In this document: positions 1 to 7,485 of the stretch, in pieces
Position numbering within the stretch: the stretch's first letter is position 1
Layout of the letters: every line of letters starts with the position of its first letter
DNA from: Phycisphaerales bacterium
Lineage (GTDB): Bacteria; Planctomycetota; Phycisphaerae; Tepidisphaerales; Tepidisphaeraceae
Direction: 5' to 3'
DNA: 8,562 nt
Assembly: GCA_028288905.1 (NCBI GenBank)
Contig: JAQGHJ010000054.1
Span: 1-8,562, forward strand
The notes under the pieces: model-generated
What the model saw: the letters and a program-made list of their open reading frames with translations, nothing else
What the model was told of the DNA's origin: nothing
Database searches by the model: none
Program-made: the position numbers and the translations under genes

Positions 1-87
1 GGCGATCGTCTCGCCGTCGATCAGCACGTCCGCAACGTAGTCGTCGGTCGCGGTGACGATCCGGCCGTTTCGGATGAGTGTTGTCAT
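1..87 (-). CDS. Dihydropyrimidinase/hydantoinase-like protein, N-terminal fragment
   Basis: Only the first 29 codons are present; the gene runs off the left edge. The translation begins MTTLIRNGRIVTATDDYVAD and ends in a VLIDGETIA segment. This is the N-terminal beta-sandwich pattern of cyclic amidohydrolases (dihydropyrimidinase, hydantoinase, dihydroorotase-like): 'LIRNGRIV', then 'D...ADVLIDGETIA'. Members hydrolyse the ring of dihydropyrimidines or hydantoins using a binuclear metal site, which lies outside the window. The neighbouring aminotransferase and the nearby methylmalonate-semialdehyde dehydrogenase favour dihydropyrimidinase, which makes N-carbamoyl-beta-amino acids. The ATG at 87-85 has no clear Shine-Dalgarno sequence. 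A TACAAA hexamer lies 7 nt upstream of it. Allantoinase or another amidohydrolase cannot be excluded from 29 residues. Confidence 0.72.
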   Translation of the reverse strand, partial: MTTLIRNGRIVTATDDYVADVLIDGETIA

Positions 88-97
88 GCGGGGGTTT

Positions 98-165
98 GTA
101 GGGTGTCTTTCAGGACACCACCCGTGCGGAGCGTCACCGGCATGGTGCCCTGAAGGACACCCTAC
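98..165. repeat. 23-bp inverted repeat with nested hairpins between two catabolic genes
   Basis: The arms at 98-120 and 143-165 match in inverted orientation at 21 of 23 positions, around a 22-nt loop. Each arm also contains its own small palindrome; in the left arm GGTGTC and GACACC flank 6 nt. In minus-strand RNA, 21 positions pair normally, one is a G-U wobble and one is a C-A mismatch. The element fills most of the gap between the aminotransferase stop codon and the amidohydrolase start. It may be a terminator, an attenuator, or a copy of a dispersed palindromic or MITE-like repeat. There is no T-tract, so a classical intrinsic terminator is not supported. Confidence 0.8.
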
Positions 166-171
166 CTGAGC

Positions 172-1500
172 TTATGCGGACTTCGTGCCGACTGACGCCG
201 GCCCTGCCCCCGCAGCCGCCACCGTCAGCCCTGCGTCGATCGCCTCGACCAGTTCGTCCACCTGGGGCTTGCCGGCGTTCAGCATCAGGCCCGTGCGGAT
301 CACGTTGCCGTACACGCCGCCCTTGCCGAGCAGGACGCCGCGGCGCTTGGCCTCCTCGAACACCTTGCCGACGGCGACCGGGTCCGGCTCCTTCGTCTTG
401 CGGTCCTTCACCAGCTCCAGCGCCTGCATCATCCCCAGCCCGCGGGCGTCGCCGATCAGGGCGTGCTTCTCCTTCAGCGCCTTGAACCGCTCGCCGAGGT
501 ACGCGCCGACGACCTTGCAGTTCTCCAAGAGGTTCCCCTCCTCGATCACCTCCATCGTGCTGCGGCAGGCGGCCATGCTCACTGGGTTGCCGCCGAACGT
601 GGCGAACGTGATTCCCGGGAACTTGTCGGCCACCTCGGGCGTCGCAATCGTCATCGCGACCGGGGCCCCGTTCCCCATCCCCTTGGCGCTGACCATGATG
701 TCCGGCTTGGCGTCCCAGTGCTCTATGCCCCACCAGTGGCCGCCCGTCCGGCCCCAGGCGGTCTGCACCTCGTCGGCGATGTACAGCCCGCCGTACTTCC
801 GGGCGATCGCGCTCGCCCGCTCGAAGTAGCCGGCCGGCGGGACGATGAACCCGCCGCTGCCGATCACCGTCTCGGCCATGAACGCGGCGATCTCCCCGCC
901 GGTCGTCGTCTGGATCAGCTCCTCGATGTCGTTGGCGCACTCCAGCCCGCACGACTTGGAATCCGGGGCGTGGAACGGGCACCGGTAACAGTACGGGGCG
1001 TGGGCGTGGTGGATGCCGGGGACGAGCGTCGGCAGCTTCTTCCACCCAATCTGACCGCACCCGGCCAGCGTCTGCAGGCTTCGGCCGCTGTAGCTGTGCC
1101 GGAGCGTGATGATGTCCAGCCGGCCCGTGGCGTGCCGGGCGGCGTTCATCGCCGTCTCGTTCGCCTCGGTCCCGCTGCTGGTGAAGAACGACTTCTTCAG
1201 GTTTCCCGGGGCGATCGAGGCCAGCTTCTCGGCCAGGTTCGACTGCTCGGCGTTCGCGTACAGCGTCGAGGTGTGGCTGATCTTCTTGACCTGCTCCACG
1301 ACGGCCGCGACGACCTTCGGGTTCGCGTGCCCGACGGACACGGTCAGCACCCCGCCGAACGCGTCGAGGTACCGGTTGCCCTGGTCGTCCCAGACGTAGT
1401 TCCCCTCGCCCCGGGTCAGGGCGATCGGGTCCTGGTAGGACATCGTGGCCGCGGGGAACAGGAACTCTTTGTGCTTGCGGACGGCTTCGGAGGCACTCAT
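172..1500 (-). CDS. Class III PLP-dependent aminotransferase, AGXT2/beta-alanine-type
   Basis: This 442-residue protein has the usual length of class III (omega) aminotransferases. It carries the phosphate-binding SSGTEAN motif at 108-114, HSYSGR at 135-140, the cofactor-ring aspartate in DEVQ (D243), and the Schiff-base lysine K273 in SAKGMGNG. TFGGNPVS at 301-308 binds phosphate from the partner subunit. Such enzymes move an amino group from an omega-amino acid to pyruvate or glyoxylate in the cytoplasm. A four-cysteine patch (C171, C174, C184, C188; 'YCYRCPF' then 'SCGLEC') marks a bacterial AGXT2-like subgroup. Next to an amidohydrolase and near MMSDH, the likely substrates are beta-alanine or 3-aminoisobutyrate; this is inference, and GABA or alanine-glyoxylate activity remains possible. 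The ATG at 1500 has a weak AAGG 9 nt upstream. Residues from about 425 form an Ala/Gly-rich tail. Confidence 0.93.
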   Translation of the reverse strand: MSASEAVRKHKEFLFPAATMSYQDPIALTRGEGNYVWDDQGNRYLDAFGGVLTVSVGHANPKVVAAVVEQVKKISHTSTLYANAEQSNLAEKLASIAPGNLKKSFFTSSGTEANETAMNAARHATGRLDIITLRHSYSGRSLQTLAGCGQIGWKKLPTLVPGIHHAHAPYCYRCPFHAPDSKSCGLECANDIEELIQTTTGGEIAAFMAETVIGSGGFIVPPAGYFERASAIARKYGGLYIADEVQTAWGRTGGHWWGIEHWDAKPDIMVSAKGMGNGAPVAMTIATPEVADKFPGITFATFGGNPVSMAACRSTMEVIEEGNLLENCKVVGAYLGERFKALKEKHALIGDARGLGMMQALELVKDRKTKEPDPVAVGKVFEEAKRRGVLLGKGGVYGNVIRTGLMLNAGKPQVDELVEAIDAGLTVAAAGAGPASVGTKSA

Positions 1501-1537
1501 GGAGATCGACCTTCAAGGACATTCTGCCGACAATCGC

Positions 1538-1599
1538 GCCCGCCCCGCGCCCGGCCGGAGGTGACGCCGGGAACAAGGGTTCCCACGGGCGGGGCGGGC
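1538..1599. other. Nested inverted repeat downstream of the pseudopilin gene
   Basis: GCCCGCCCCGC (1538-1548) is matched exactly in inverted orientation by 1589-1599. Inside the loop is a second hairpin, GGGAAC (1569-1574) and GTTCCC (1579-1584) with a 4-nt loop. The structure lies in the 120-bp gap between the pseudopilin stop and the aminotransferase start, both on the minus strand. It could end or weaken transcription of the pilin pair. It lacks a U-tract, so a Rho-independent terminator call is not justified. Confidence 0.45.
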
Positions 1600-1620
1600 A
1601 GTTCCCTCACCGGTGGTTCC

Positions 1621-2670
1621 TCAGTACCGGGCGGTGCGGATTCCGGAGGGCCCGTAGAGGGCCAGCGCGTCCGGATATACCTGGGCCGCGACGATGTTGA
1701 TCGTGGAACCCGTCGGCACCCACATCTCGGGTTCAGAACCCTGAAGGTCGCCGAGCGTCTCGACGTGGCCGTCGAAGAACCCGGCGCAGAATTTGAACAT
1801 GTCGGCGCCTGCGTTCGGGTTGAGCGTGCCGTGCCGGAACCCGAAGATGCGGGCGTCGAGGGCCGTCCCGCCGTTCCCCGGCGCGTTCTTACGGTCCCAC
1901 GCCCGGGAGAACTGCGTGAACGCGCCCTGATCGGAGTACGCGCCGCCGCTGCCGCCCTTAATGCTCGGGTCGTAGTCCGGTACGCCGCCGGCGACTGACT
2001 GCGAGTACCGCGCGCCGTCGGCGATGAAGATCTTCCGCGCCCCGTCCCCGACCTTTGTGATCTTCTGGGCGTACCCGGTGGGCGGGTTCCAGTCGCTGCG
2101 GGCCAGCGTAGTCTGGTTACCGCCGCTGCCGGCCGTCGGGTTGTTGTTCATTTGGAACACCATCGCCGTCACGTACGAGTTCACGACGACGGTCGGCCAC
2201 CCAGCCCCGGACGAACCGAACGCGGCCGCTGGGACCTCGTTCTCTAAGCAGCGGAACGAAGGGTAGTTCATCAGGGTCGTGAACCGCTTCTGCCGCTCGG
2301 CCAGAGTTCCGCCCTCCTCGAACTTGATCCCCAGCATTCGGCCGATCGGGGCCTGCCAGTCCCAGATCTGCGACACGTTCGGACAGTTGGTTTCGCTGTA
2401 TCCCCCGGCCGCGTCCATCAGAAACGCGCCGGACGAACACGGACCGCCCGGGAAGTAGCCCTTGTTCTCCGCGACGTACATCTGCATGCCTTGCAGGATC
2501 GATCGGAGATTGGCCGTGCAAATCGTCGTCTTGGCGGCCCGCCGCGCCTTGTTGAGCGACGGGAGCAGGATCGAGATCAATAGGGCGATGATCCCTATCA
2601 CGACGAGTAGTTCCACGAGGGTGAAACCGCGGGGCGCACGGCGCGGAGTGGTGGTTTGGTCAGCGGTCAT
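1621..2670 (-). CDS. Type II secretion/type IV pilin-like pseudopilin (planctomycete type)
   Basis: This 349-residue protein has a class III signal peptide. A short basic leader (PRRAPRG, ending at G15) precedes FTLVELLVV, with the expected E at position +5 (E20). A hydrophobic helix follows to about residue 37, ending in [14 protein letters not shown] prepilin peptidase would cut after G15 and methylate F16. The C-terminal region has 'FGFRHG' (H280) and 'FFDGHVE' (D300, G301), resembling the H-X9-DG module of planctomycete pseudopilins but with 19 residues between H and DG. Five cysteines (C51, C78, C96, C141, C295) could form disulfides outside the cytoplasm. The start at 2670 is chosen over an ATG 17 codons upstream because AAAGGA lies 8 nt before it (2679-2684) and the signal peptide then has normal length. 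The start overlaps the end of the upstream gene by 11 bp. The secreted or filament partner is unknown. Confidence 0.9.
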   Translation of the reverse strand: MTADQTTTPRRAPRGFTLVELLVVIGIIALLISILLPSLNKARRAAKTTICTANLRSILQGMQMYVAENKGYFPGGPCSSGAFLMDAAGGYSETNCPNVSQIWDWQAPIGRMLGIKFEEGGTLAERQKRFTTLMNYPSFRCLENEVPAAAFGSSGAGWPTVVVNSYVTAMVFQMNNNPTAGSGGNQTTLARSDWNPPTGYAQKITKVGDGARKIFIADGARYSQSVAGGVPDYDPSIKGGSGGAYSDQGAFTQFSRAWDRKNAPGNGGTALDARIFGFRHGTLNPNAGADMFKFCAGFFDGHVETLGDLQGSEPEMWVPTGSTINIVAAQVYPDALALYGPSGIRTARY

Positions 2671-3124
2671 TTTGAGGGTCCTTTCGAGCGGGCTTGTACT
2701 CGGATTGGGTCGGGGGAGCACTGCGGCCGGTCTCGGGCGGGGGATTGTGCCCGACGACCAGCCGCTTGCAGTCCGGGCAGAATGTCGGCCCGGGCTTGCC
2801 GATGGTGGAGTTCAGCAATACCGGCGTCGGTTCGGGCTTCGACTTACCGTCGGCAGTCCAGAAGCAAAGCTCGGCCGGATACCCGGTCTTAGCCCCGCTG
2901 TGGGGCGAATCCACCGGCGGCGACTCCCCGAGCGTGAGCTCGTGGCGGAACGGCTTGCCCGTTTGTGCACAGACGAACCAACGGGTCTTCGACGCGACGA
3001 CCGCATCGCTGTCGCCGAACACGTTTCGTAATGAGTGGTACAGCGCGACCGCCCCAGCGAGCAGCAGTATCGCACCGACCACCCGGCCGGCCGGCGTCTT
3101 GAAGAACTTTCGGATCGCTTCCAC
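2660..3124 (-). CDS. Small single-pass membrane protein with CPDC motif, pseudopilin partner
   Basis: This protein of 154 residues matches no function I know, although I recall similar proteins beside planctomycete pseudopilins. A short basic N-terminus ([13 protein letters not shown]) precedes one hydrophobic segment at about residues 12-31, so the rest is probably outside the cytoplasm. That part has C52 ([10 protein letters not shown]), C87 (ELCFW) and a C116-P-D-C119 pair ([14 protein letters not shown]), compatible with a zinc-ribbon-like fold or a redox pair. The tail from about 128 is Pro/Lys-rich and looks disordered. I chose the GTG at 3124 because GGAGGA sits 6 nt upstream; an in-frame ATG at 3154 would add 10 residues and has no such site. 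The stop overlaps the pseudopilin start by 11 bp, suggesting translational coupling and a shared job in pilin assembly or secretion (inference). Confidence 0.8.
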   Translation of the reverse strand: MEAIRKFFKTPAGRVVGAILLLAGAVALYHSLRNVFGDSDAVVASKTRWFVCAQTGKPFRHELTLGESPPVDSPHSGAKTGYPAELCFWTADGKSKPEPTPVLLNSTIGKPGPTFCPDCKRLVVGHNPPPETGRSAPPTQSEYKPARKDPQNDR

Positions 3125-3130
3125 GCAGTG

Positions 3131-3136
3131 TCCTCC
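3131..3136 (-). promoter_or_regulatory. Ribosome binding site GGAGGA for the 154-residue membrane protein
   Basis: GGAGGA on the minus strand lies 6 nt before the GTG at 3124. It is the strongest Shine-Dalgarno match in the window. It decides the GTG start over the in-frame ATG at 3154. Confidence 0.65.
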
Positions 3137-3166
3137 GCACGCCCGGGCGGCCATCGCCCTGGCGGC

Positions 3167-3172
3167 ATGCTA
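3167..3172 (-). promoter_or_regulatory. Possible -10 box for the membrane protein/pseudopilin pair
   Basis: TAGCAT on the minus strand matches TATAAT at 4 of 6 positions in a GC-rich setting. It would give a leader of about 35 nt that includes the ribosome binding site. No convincing -35 hexamer is seen at standard spacing, so this is tentative. Confidence 0.22.
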
Positions 3173-3247
3173 TCCCACCGCCCGCCGGGGTCGCGCAATC
3201 GTCGCGTTAGCAACGAATGAGGATCCTGCGGCCGCGACGACCACGAA

Positions 3248-3290
3248 CTGCCGGCGTGGTCCGACCGATGGGGTCGGACCACGCCGGCGG
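3248..3290. repeat. Perfect 17-bp hairpin with 5-nt loop
   Basis: CCGGCGTGGTCCGACC at 3251-3266 is followed by a 5-nt loop (GATGG) and its exact reverse complement at 3272-3287. The G3250-C3288 pair makes 17 perfect pairs; a T-G wobble and one more C-G pair extend it. No T-tract follows on either strand. It lies upstream of both flanking genes, so it is not placed to terminate either of them. It may be a copy of a palindromic intergenic repeat, a protein-binding site, or the stem of an RNA. Confidence 0.85.
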
Positions 3291-3801
3291 CCGGGCGGAC
3301 GCGTTGAGGCTCGGACGACAGACCCCGGCCGCGCAAGGCGGCGATCCGACCGCATCGAAACGCGGACGGGCCGGGCGGTGAGGATTTCGTCGAGGGGTCG
3401 GAGCGGTAAATTGTGCGGGTCGATTTGGGGCGGCCGGGTGGTTAAGCCTGCCGCCACGCCCCGCGAGCGCGGACACGGCAAGTTAGAAAGTCACGGATGC
3501 GTTGTCAAGGTGCAGTTTCGTTCCCGACAACGTCGCACCATCCACTTGCTCCGGTCGTGCCGCGACGCCGCTTTGCAAAGCCCGTCCGGCGTCGGGCAGG
3601 CAAAGGATTCGCTGCCGTCGACGCCCTTGTTCCGGCGTCCCGCGCGGCGTAACGTCCGTCCGCGCCCGAATTCGCACCGTCGGGGCCAACCAACCGCTCT
3701 CCTGTGGCCCGCGCCCGACGGGCCGGCCCCTTCCCGCGTGCAGCCGATTCGCGGCGCCCCGGCACCGACCGTGCCGGACTGACTCGAGGAGATCCCTTTC
3801 C

Positions 3802-5349
<1,548 letters not shown>

Positions 5350-5465
5350 GTGTCGGAGTGTCGGGGTGGGGAACGCCAGCGTCGACGTTCGGGCGCGATC
5401 TGACCCGCTCGCTTGCTCCTTCGCTCTCGCGTGGGCCCCCTCCTCGCTCCCTTCGCTGCCCCCAG

Positions 5466-7064
5466 TTATCGCGCTTTCTGAAAGGGCGTCGCAGACAATT
5501 CCACGGCCTTGTTCTGCCGCTGGAAGTACCCCATCGCCCACTCGCTCGGGAACAGCACGACCGGCTGCTCGTCCGCGTCCGTGGCCAAGGCCGACCCGCT
5601 CGGCAGCGCGCCGCCGAGGGCCTCGGTGTCCGTGTCCGGGGCGACCCACCGCATCATGCCCCACGGGGCGTTCTCCAGCCGGGTGCCGGCGCCGTACTCG
5701 CTCTCGAGCCGGTACTGCACGACCTCGAACTGCAGCGGCCCGACGGCCGCCAGCAGCGGCGTCTGCCGCATCGAGTCGGCTACCTTCAGGCCCTGCACCA
5801 CGCCCTCCTGGAGCAGTTGGTCCAGCCCCTCGCGGAACCGCTTGAACTGGGACGTGCTCTGGCTGTGGATGTACGCGAACACCTCCGGCGCGAACCGCGG
5901 GATCTCGTCGTAGACGATGGCGGGGTCCTCGGTGAGCGTGTCGCCGATGCCGAATCCGGCGTGGCCGACGAGGCCGATCACGTCGCCCGGGTACGCCTCG
6001 TCGACCGTCTCGCGCTCCCGGCCGAACAGCTTGTGCGAGCTGTTGAGCCGCACGCGCTTGCCGCTCTGGGCGTGGGTGACGGCCATCTCGCGGGTGAACT
6101 TGCCGGAGCAGACGCGGACGAACGCGATCCGGTCCCGGTGCCGCGGGTCCATGTTCGCCTGGATCTTGAACACGAACCCGCTGAACGCCGGCTCGGTCGG
6201 CTCGACCACTCGCCCGCCGGCCGCCACCCGCGAGCGGGGTGGCGACGAGTGGGCCAGGAACGAGTCGAGCAGCAGCTGGACGCCGAAGTTGTTGCTCGCG
6301 CTGCCGAATAGCACGGGCGTGAGCTGCCCGGCCAGCACCTTCTCCTGGTCGAACTCGGACCCGGCGATCTCCAGCGTCTCCAGCTCCTCGGCCACCCGGG
6401 CGTACGTCTCGTCGCTGAACCGGGCCCGGACGGCTGGGGCGCCCAGGTCGTGAATGGTCTCCGGCGCGCGGTACGCCCCGCCGGCGGTCCGCTCGAAGAA
6501 GTGGGCCTGCTTGCCGCCGCGGTCGTACACGCCGGCGAAGTCGGACCCGGTCCCCAGCGGCCAGTTCATCGCGTACGCCTGGATGCCGAGGACCGTCTCC
6601 AGCTCGTCCATCAGCTCCATCGGGTCGCGGGTCGGGCGGTCGAGCTTGTTCATGAACGTGAAGATCGGCACGCCCCGGCGGCGGCAGATCTCGAACAGCT
6701 TCCGGGTCTGGGCCTCGATGCCCTTGCCGGCGTCGATCACCATCACCACGCCGTCGACGGCCGTCAGCACCCGGTACGTGTCCTCGGAGAAGTCTTTGTG
6801 CCCCGGCGTGTCCAGCAGGTTGATCCGGTACCCCTGGTAGTCGAACTGGAGCACGGTCGAGCTGATCGAGATGCCGCGCTTCTTCTCCAGCTCCATCCAG
6901 TCGCTGGTGGCCGTCCGCTGGTCCTTGCGGGCCGTGACGCTGCCGGCCAGCTGGACGGCCCCGCCGTACAGCAGGAATTTCTCGGTCAGCGTCGTCTTGC
7001 CTGCGTCCGGGTGGCTGATGATGGCGAACGCCCGGCGGCGGGCGATCTCTTCGGTCGGGGTCAT
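5466..7064 (-). CDS. prfC: Peptide chain release factor 3 (translational GTPase)
   Basis: This 532-residue protein is close to the usual RF3 length of about 530. RF3 is a ribosome-bound GTPase that recycles RF1/RF2 after peptide release. The G domain shows the P-loop SHPDAGKTT (17-25), switch I region KKRGISISS (61-69), DTPGH (85-89), NKLD (139-142) and GSAS (254-257). The segment 'MNKLDRPTRDPMELMDELE' is typical of RF3 and separates it from EF-G, as does the absence of EF-G domain IV. Domain II follows (about 300-400), then the RF3 C-terminal domain with 'LLAAVGPLQFEVVQYRLESEYG'. The ATG at 7064 gives the standard start, MTPTEEIARRRAFAIISHPD. The frame stays open upstream, but that part looks like intergenic sequence. 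No Shine-Dalgarno is evident; a TAAAAC box lies 10 nt upstream, so the mRNA may be nearly leaderless. Confidence 0.97.
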   Translation of the reverse strand: MTPTEEIARRRAFAIISHPDAGKTTLTEKFLLYGGAVQLAGSVTARKDQRTATSDWMELEKKRGISISSTVLQFDYQGYRINLLDTPGHKDFSEDTYRVLTAVDGVVMVIDAGKGIEAQTRKLFEICRRRGVPIFTFMNKLDRPTRDPMELMDELETVLGIQAYAMNWPLGTGSDFAGVYDRGGKQAHFFERTAGGAYRAPETIHDLGAPAVRARFSDETYARVAEELETLEIAGSEFDQEKVLAGQLTPVLFGSASNNFGVQLLLDSFLAHSSPPRSRVAAGGRVVEPTEPAFSGFVFKIQANMDPRHRDRIAFVRVCSGKFTREMAVTHAQSGKRVRLNSSHKLFGRERETVDEAYPGDVIGLVGHAGFGIGDTLTEDPAIVYDEIPRFAPEVFAYIHSQSTSQFKRFREGLDQLLQEGVVQGLKVADSMRQTPLLAAVGPLQFEVVQYRLESEYGAGTRLENAPWGMMRWVAPDTDTEALGGALPSGSALATDADEQPVVLFPSEWAMGYFQRQNKAVELSATPFQKAR

Positions 7065-7074
7065 GATTCCGTCT

Positions 7075-7080
7075 GTTTTA
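7075..7080 (-). promoter_or_regulatory. Possible -10 box of prfC
   Basis: TAAAAC on the minus strand ends 10 nt before the prfC ATG and matches TATAAT at 4 of 6 positions. A poor -35-like CTGTCG lies about 18 nt further upstream. If used, transcription would start within a few bases of the start codon. Confidence 0.25.
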
Positions 7081-7236
7081 GCGGAGGGTGGGGGGAAGCG
7101 ACAGGCAGGTGCGGAAGGGGGACGTGTCGGCGCATCGTTTATCGCAGCCTTGCGCGCGGCGACGGGCGCGGCGTTCGGTGCCCGCGGGTTCTCGGGCGAT
7201 CGGGCACGGCAGTAAGACGGAACTCGCTCGCGGAAC

Positions 7237-7350
7237 GCGGGTCCCAACACGCCGGGGCAACGCCCCGGATCCGAGCGTCGGACTGCGCCGCTCGCGCCGA
7301 CCTCCTGCCCACCGGAATCCGGGGCGTTGCCCCAGCGTGTTGGGACCCGC
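7237..7350. repeat. 34-bp inverted-repeat intergenic element (REP/MITE-like)
   Basis: The left arm (7237-7270) and the right arm (7317-7350) are reverse complements at 33 of 34 positions, flanking a 46-bp centre. Each arm contains its own GGGGC/GCCCC hairpin with a 3-nt loop (CCGGGGC-AAC-GCCCCGG in the left arm). The 114-bp unit lies in the gap between two divergent genes and encodes nothing. Its size, terminal inverted repeats and nested palindromes suggest a non-autonomous mobile or REP-like element. I see no target-site duplication and no second copy in this window. Confidence 0.85.
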
Positions 7351-7447
7351 GTCGCGCGGAAGAGCGGCGTCTACTGCCGCCCGTCACGGATGTCCGACCG
7401 GTCGTCCGCCCGCACGCCCGGGCATCCGCGATCGCGGCGCGTCGTCC

Positions 7448-7476
7448 CTGACGCGCCGCACTCCTGACCGTACACT
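7448..7476 (+). promoter_or_regulatory. Candidate sigma-70-type promoter of the methyltransferase gene
   Basis: CTGACG (7448-7453) and TACACT (7471-7476) each match the consensus at 4 of 6 positions, with an ideal 17-nt spacer. Initiation would fall near 7483, only a few bases before the ATG at 7486. This fits the lack of a Shine-Dalgarno sequence and suggests a nearly leaderless mRNA. Confidence 0.4.
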
Positions 7477-7485
7477 CGCGAACCG

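Larger units (their letters stand above)
3137..3801. other. Divergent intergenic region between the pilin pair and MMSDH
   Basis: About 665 bp without a supported gene. Open frames here are GC-driven: their translations are Arg/Pro-rich and show no recognisable domain. The region holds a possible -10 box for the minus-strand pair, the strong hairpin at 3248-3290, and a slightly AT-richer patch at about 3480-3530. Several short GC palindromes occur near 3427-3472. It must contain a promoter for the plus-strand dehydrogenase unless that gene is read from upstream, but I cannot place one. A small RNA is possible but unsupported. Confidence 0.6.
7065..7485. other. Divergent intergenic region between prfC and the methyltransferase gene
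   Basis: 421 bp with no supported gene. It holds candidate promoters close to both start codons, a short 7-bp inverted repeat (7178-7184 with 7201-7207), and the large inverted-repeat element at 7237-7350. Translations of open frames here mostly read the inverted repeat twice and are not credible proteins. Confidence 0.65.

Noticed and set aside
134..1576. A 480-residue open frame on the minus strand overlapping the aminotransferase in another frame
   Set aside because: Its translation is Arg/Gly/Pro-rich with no domain, and it is a by-product of high GC; the overlapping frame has clear class III motifs.
3427..3462. A GGTTAAG-containing structured stretch resembling a tRNA D-arm
   Set aside because: There is no anticodon arm or TPsiC arm at the right spacing; the pairing is explained by GC-rich chance palindromes.
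3502..3531. TTGTCA as a -35 box for mmsA
   Set aside because: It matches 5 of 6 positions, but no acceptable -10 hexamer lies 16-18 nt downstream, and it would be about 270 nt from the start codon.
5406..5463. A pyrimidine-rich stretch with repeated GCTCC(C)TTCGCT between mmsA and prfC
   Set aside because: It is imperfect and low-complexity, with no hairpin or T-tract to support a terminator or a defined repeat.
7178..7207. 7-bp inverted repeat GTGCCCG/CGGGCAC
   Set aside because: It is short with a 16-nt loop in GC-rich sequence, so it is not significant alone.
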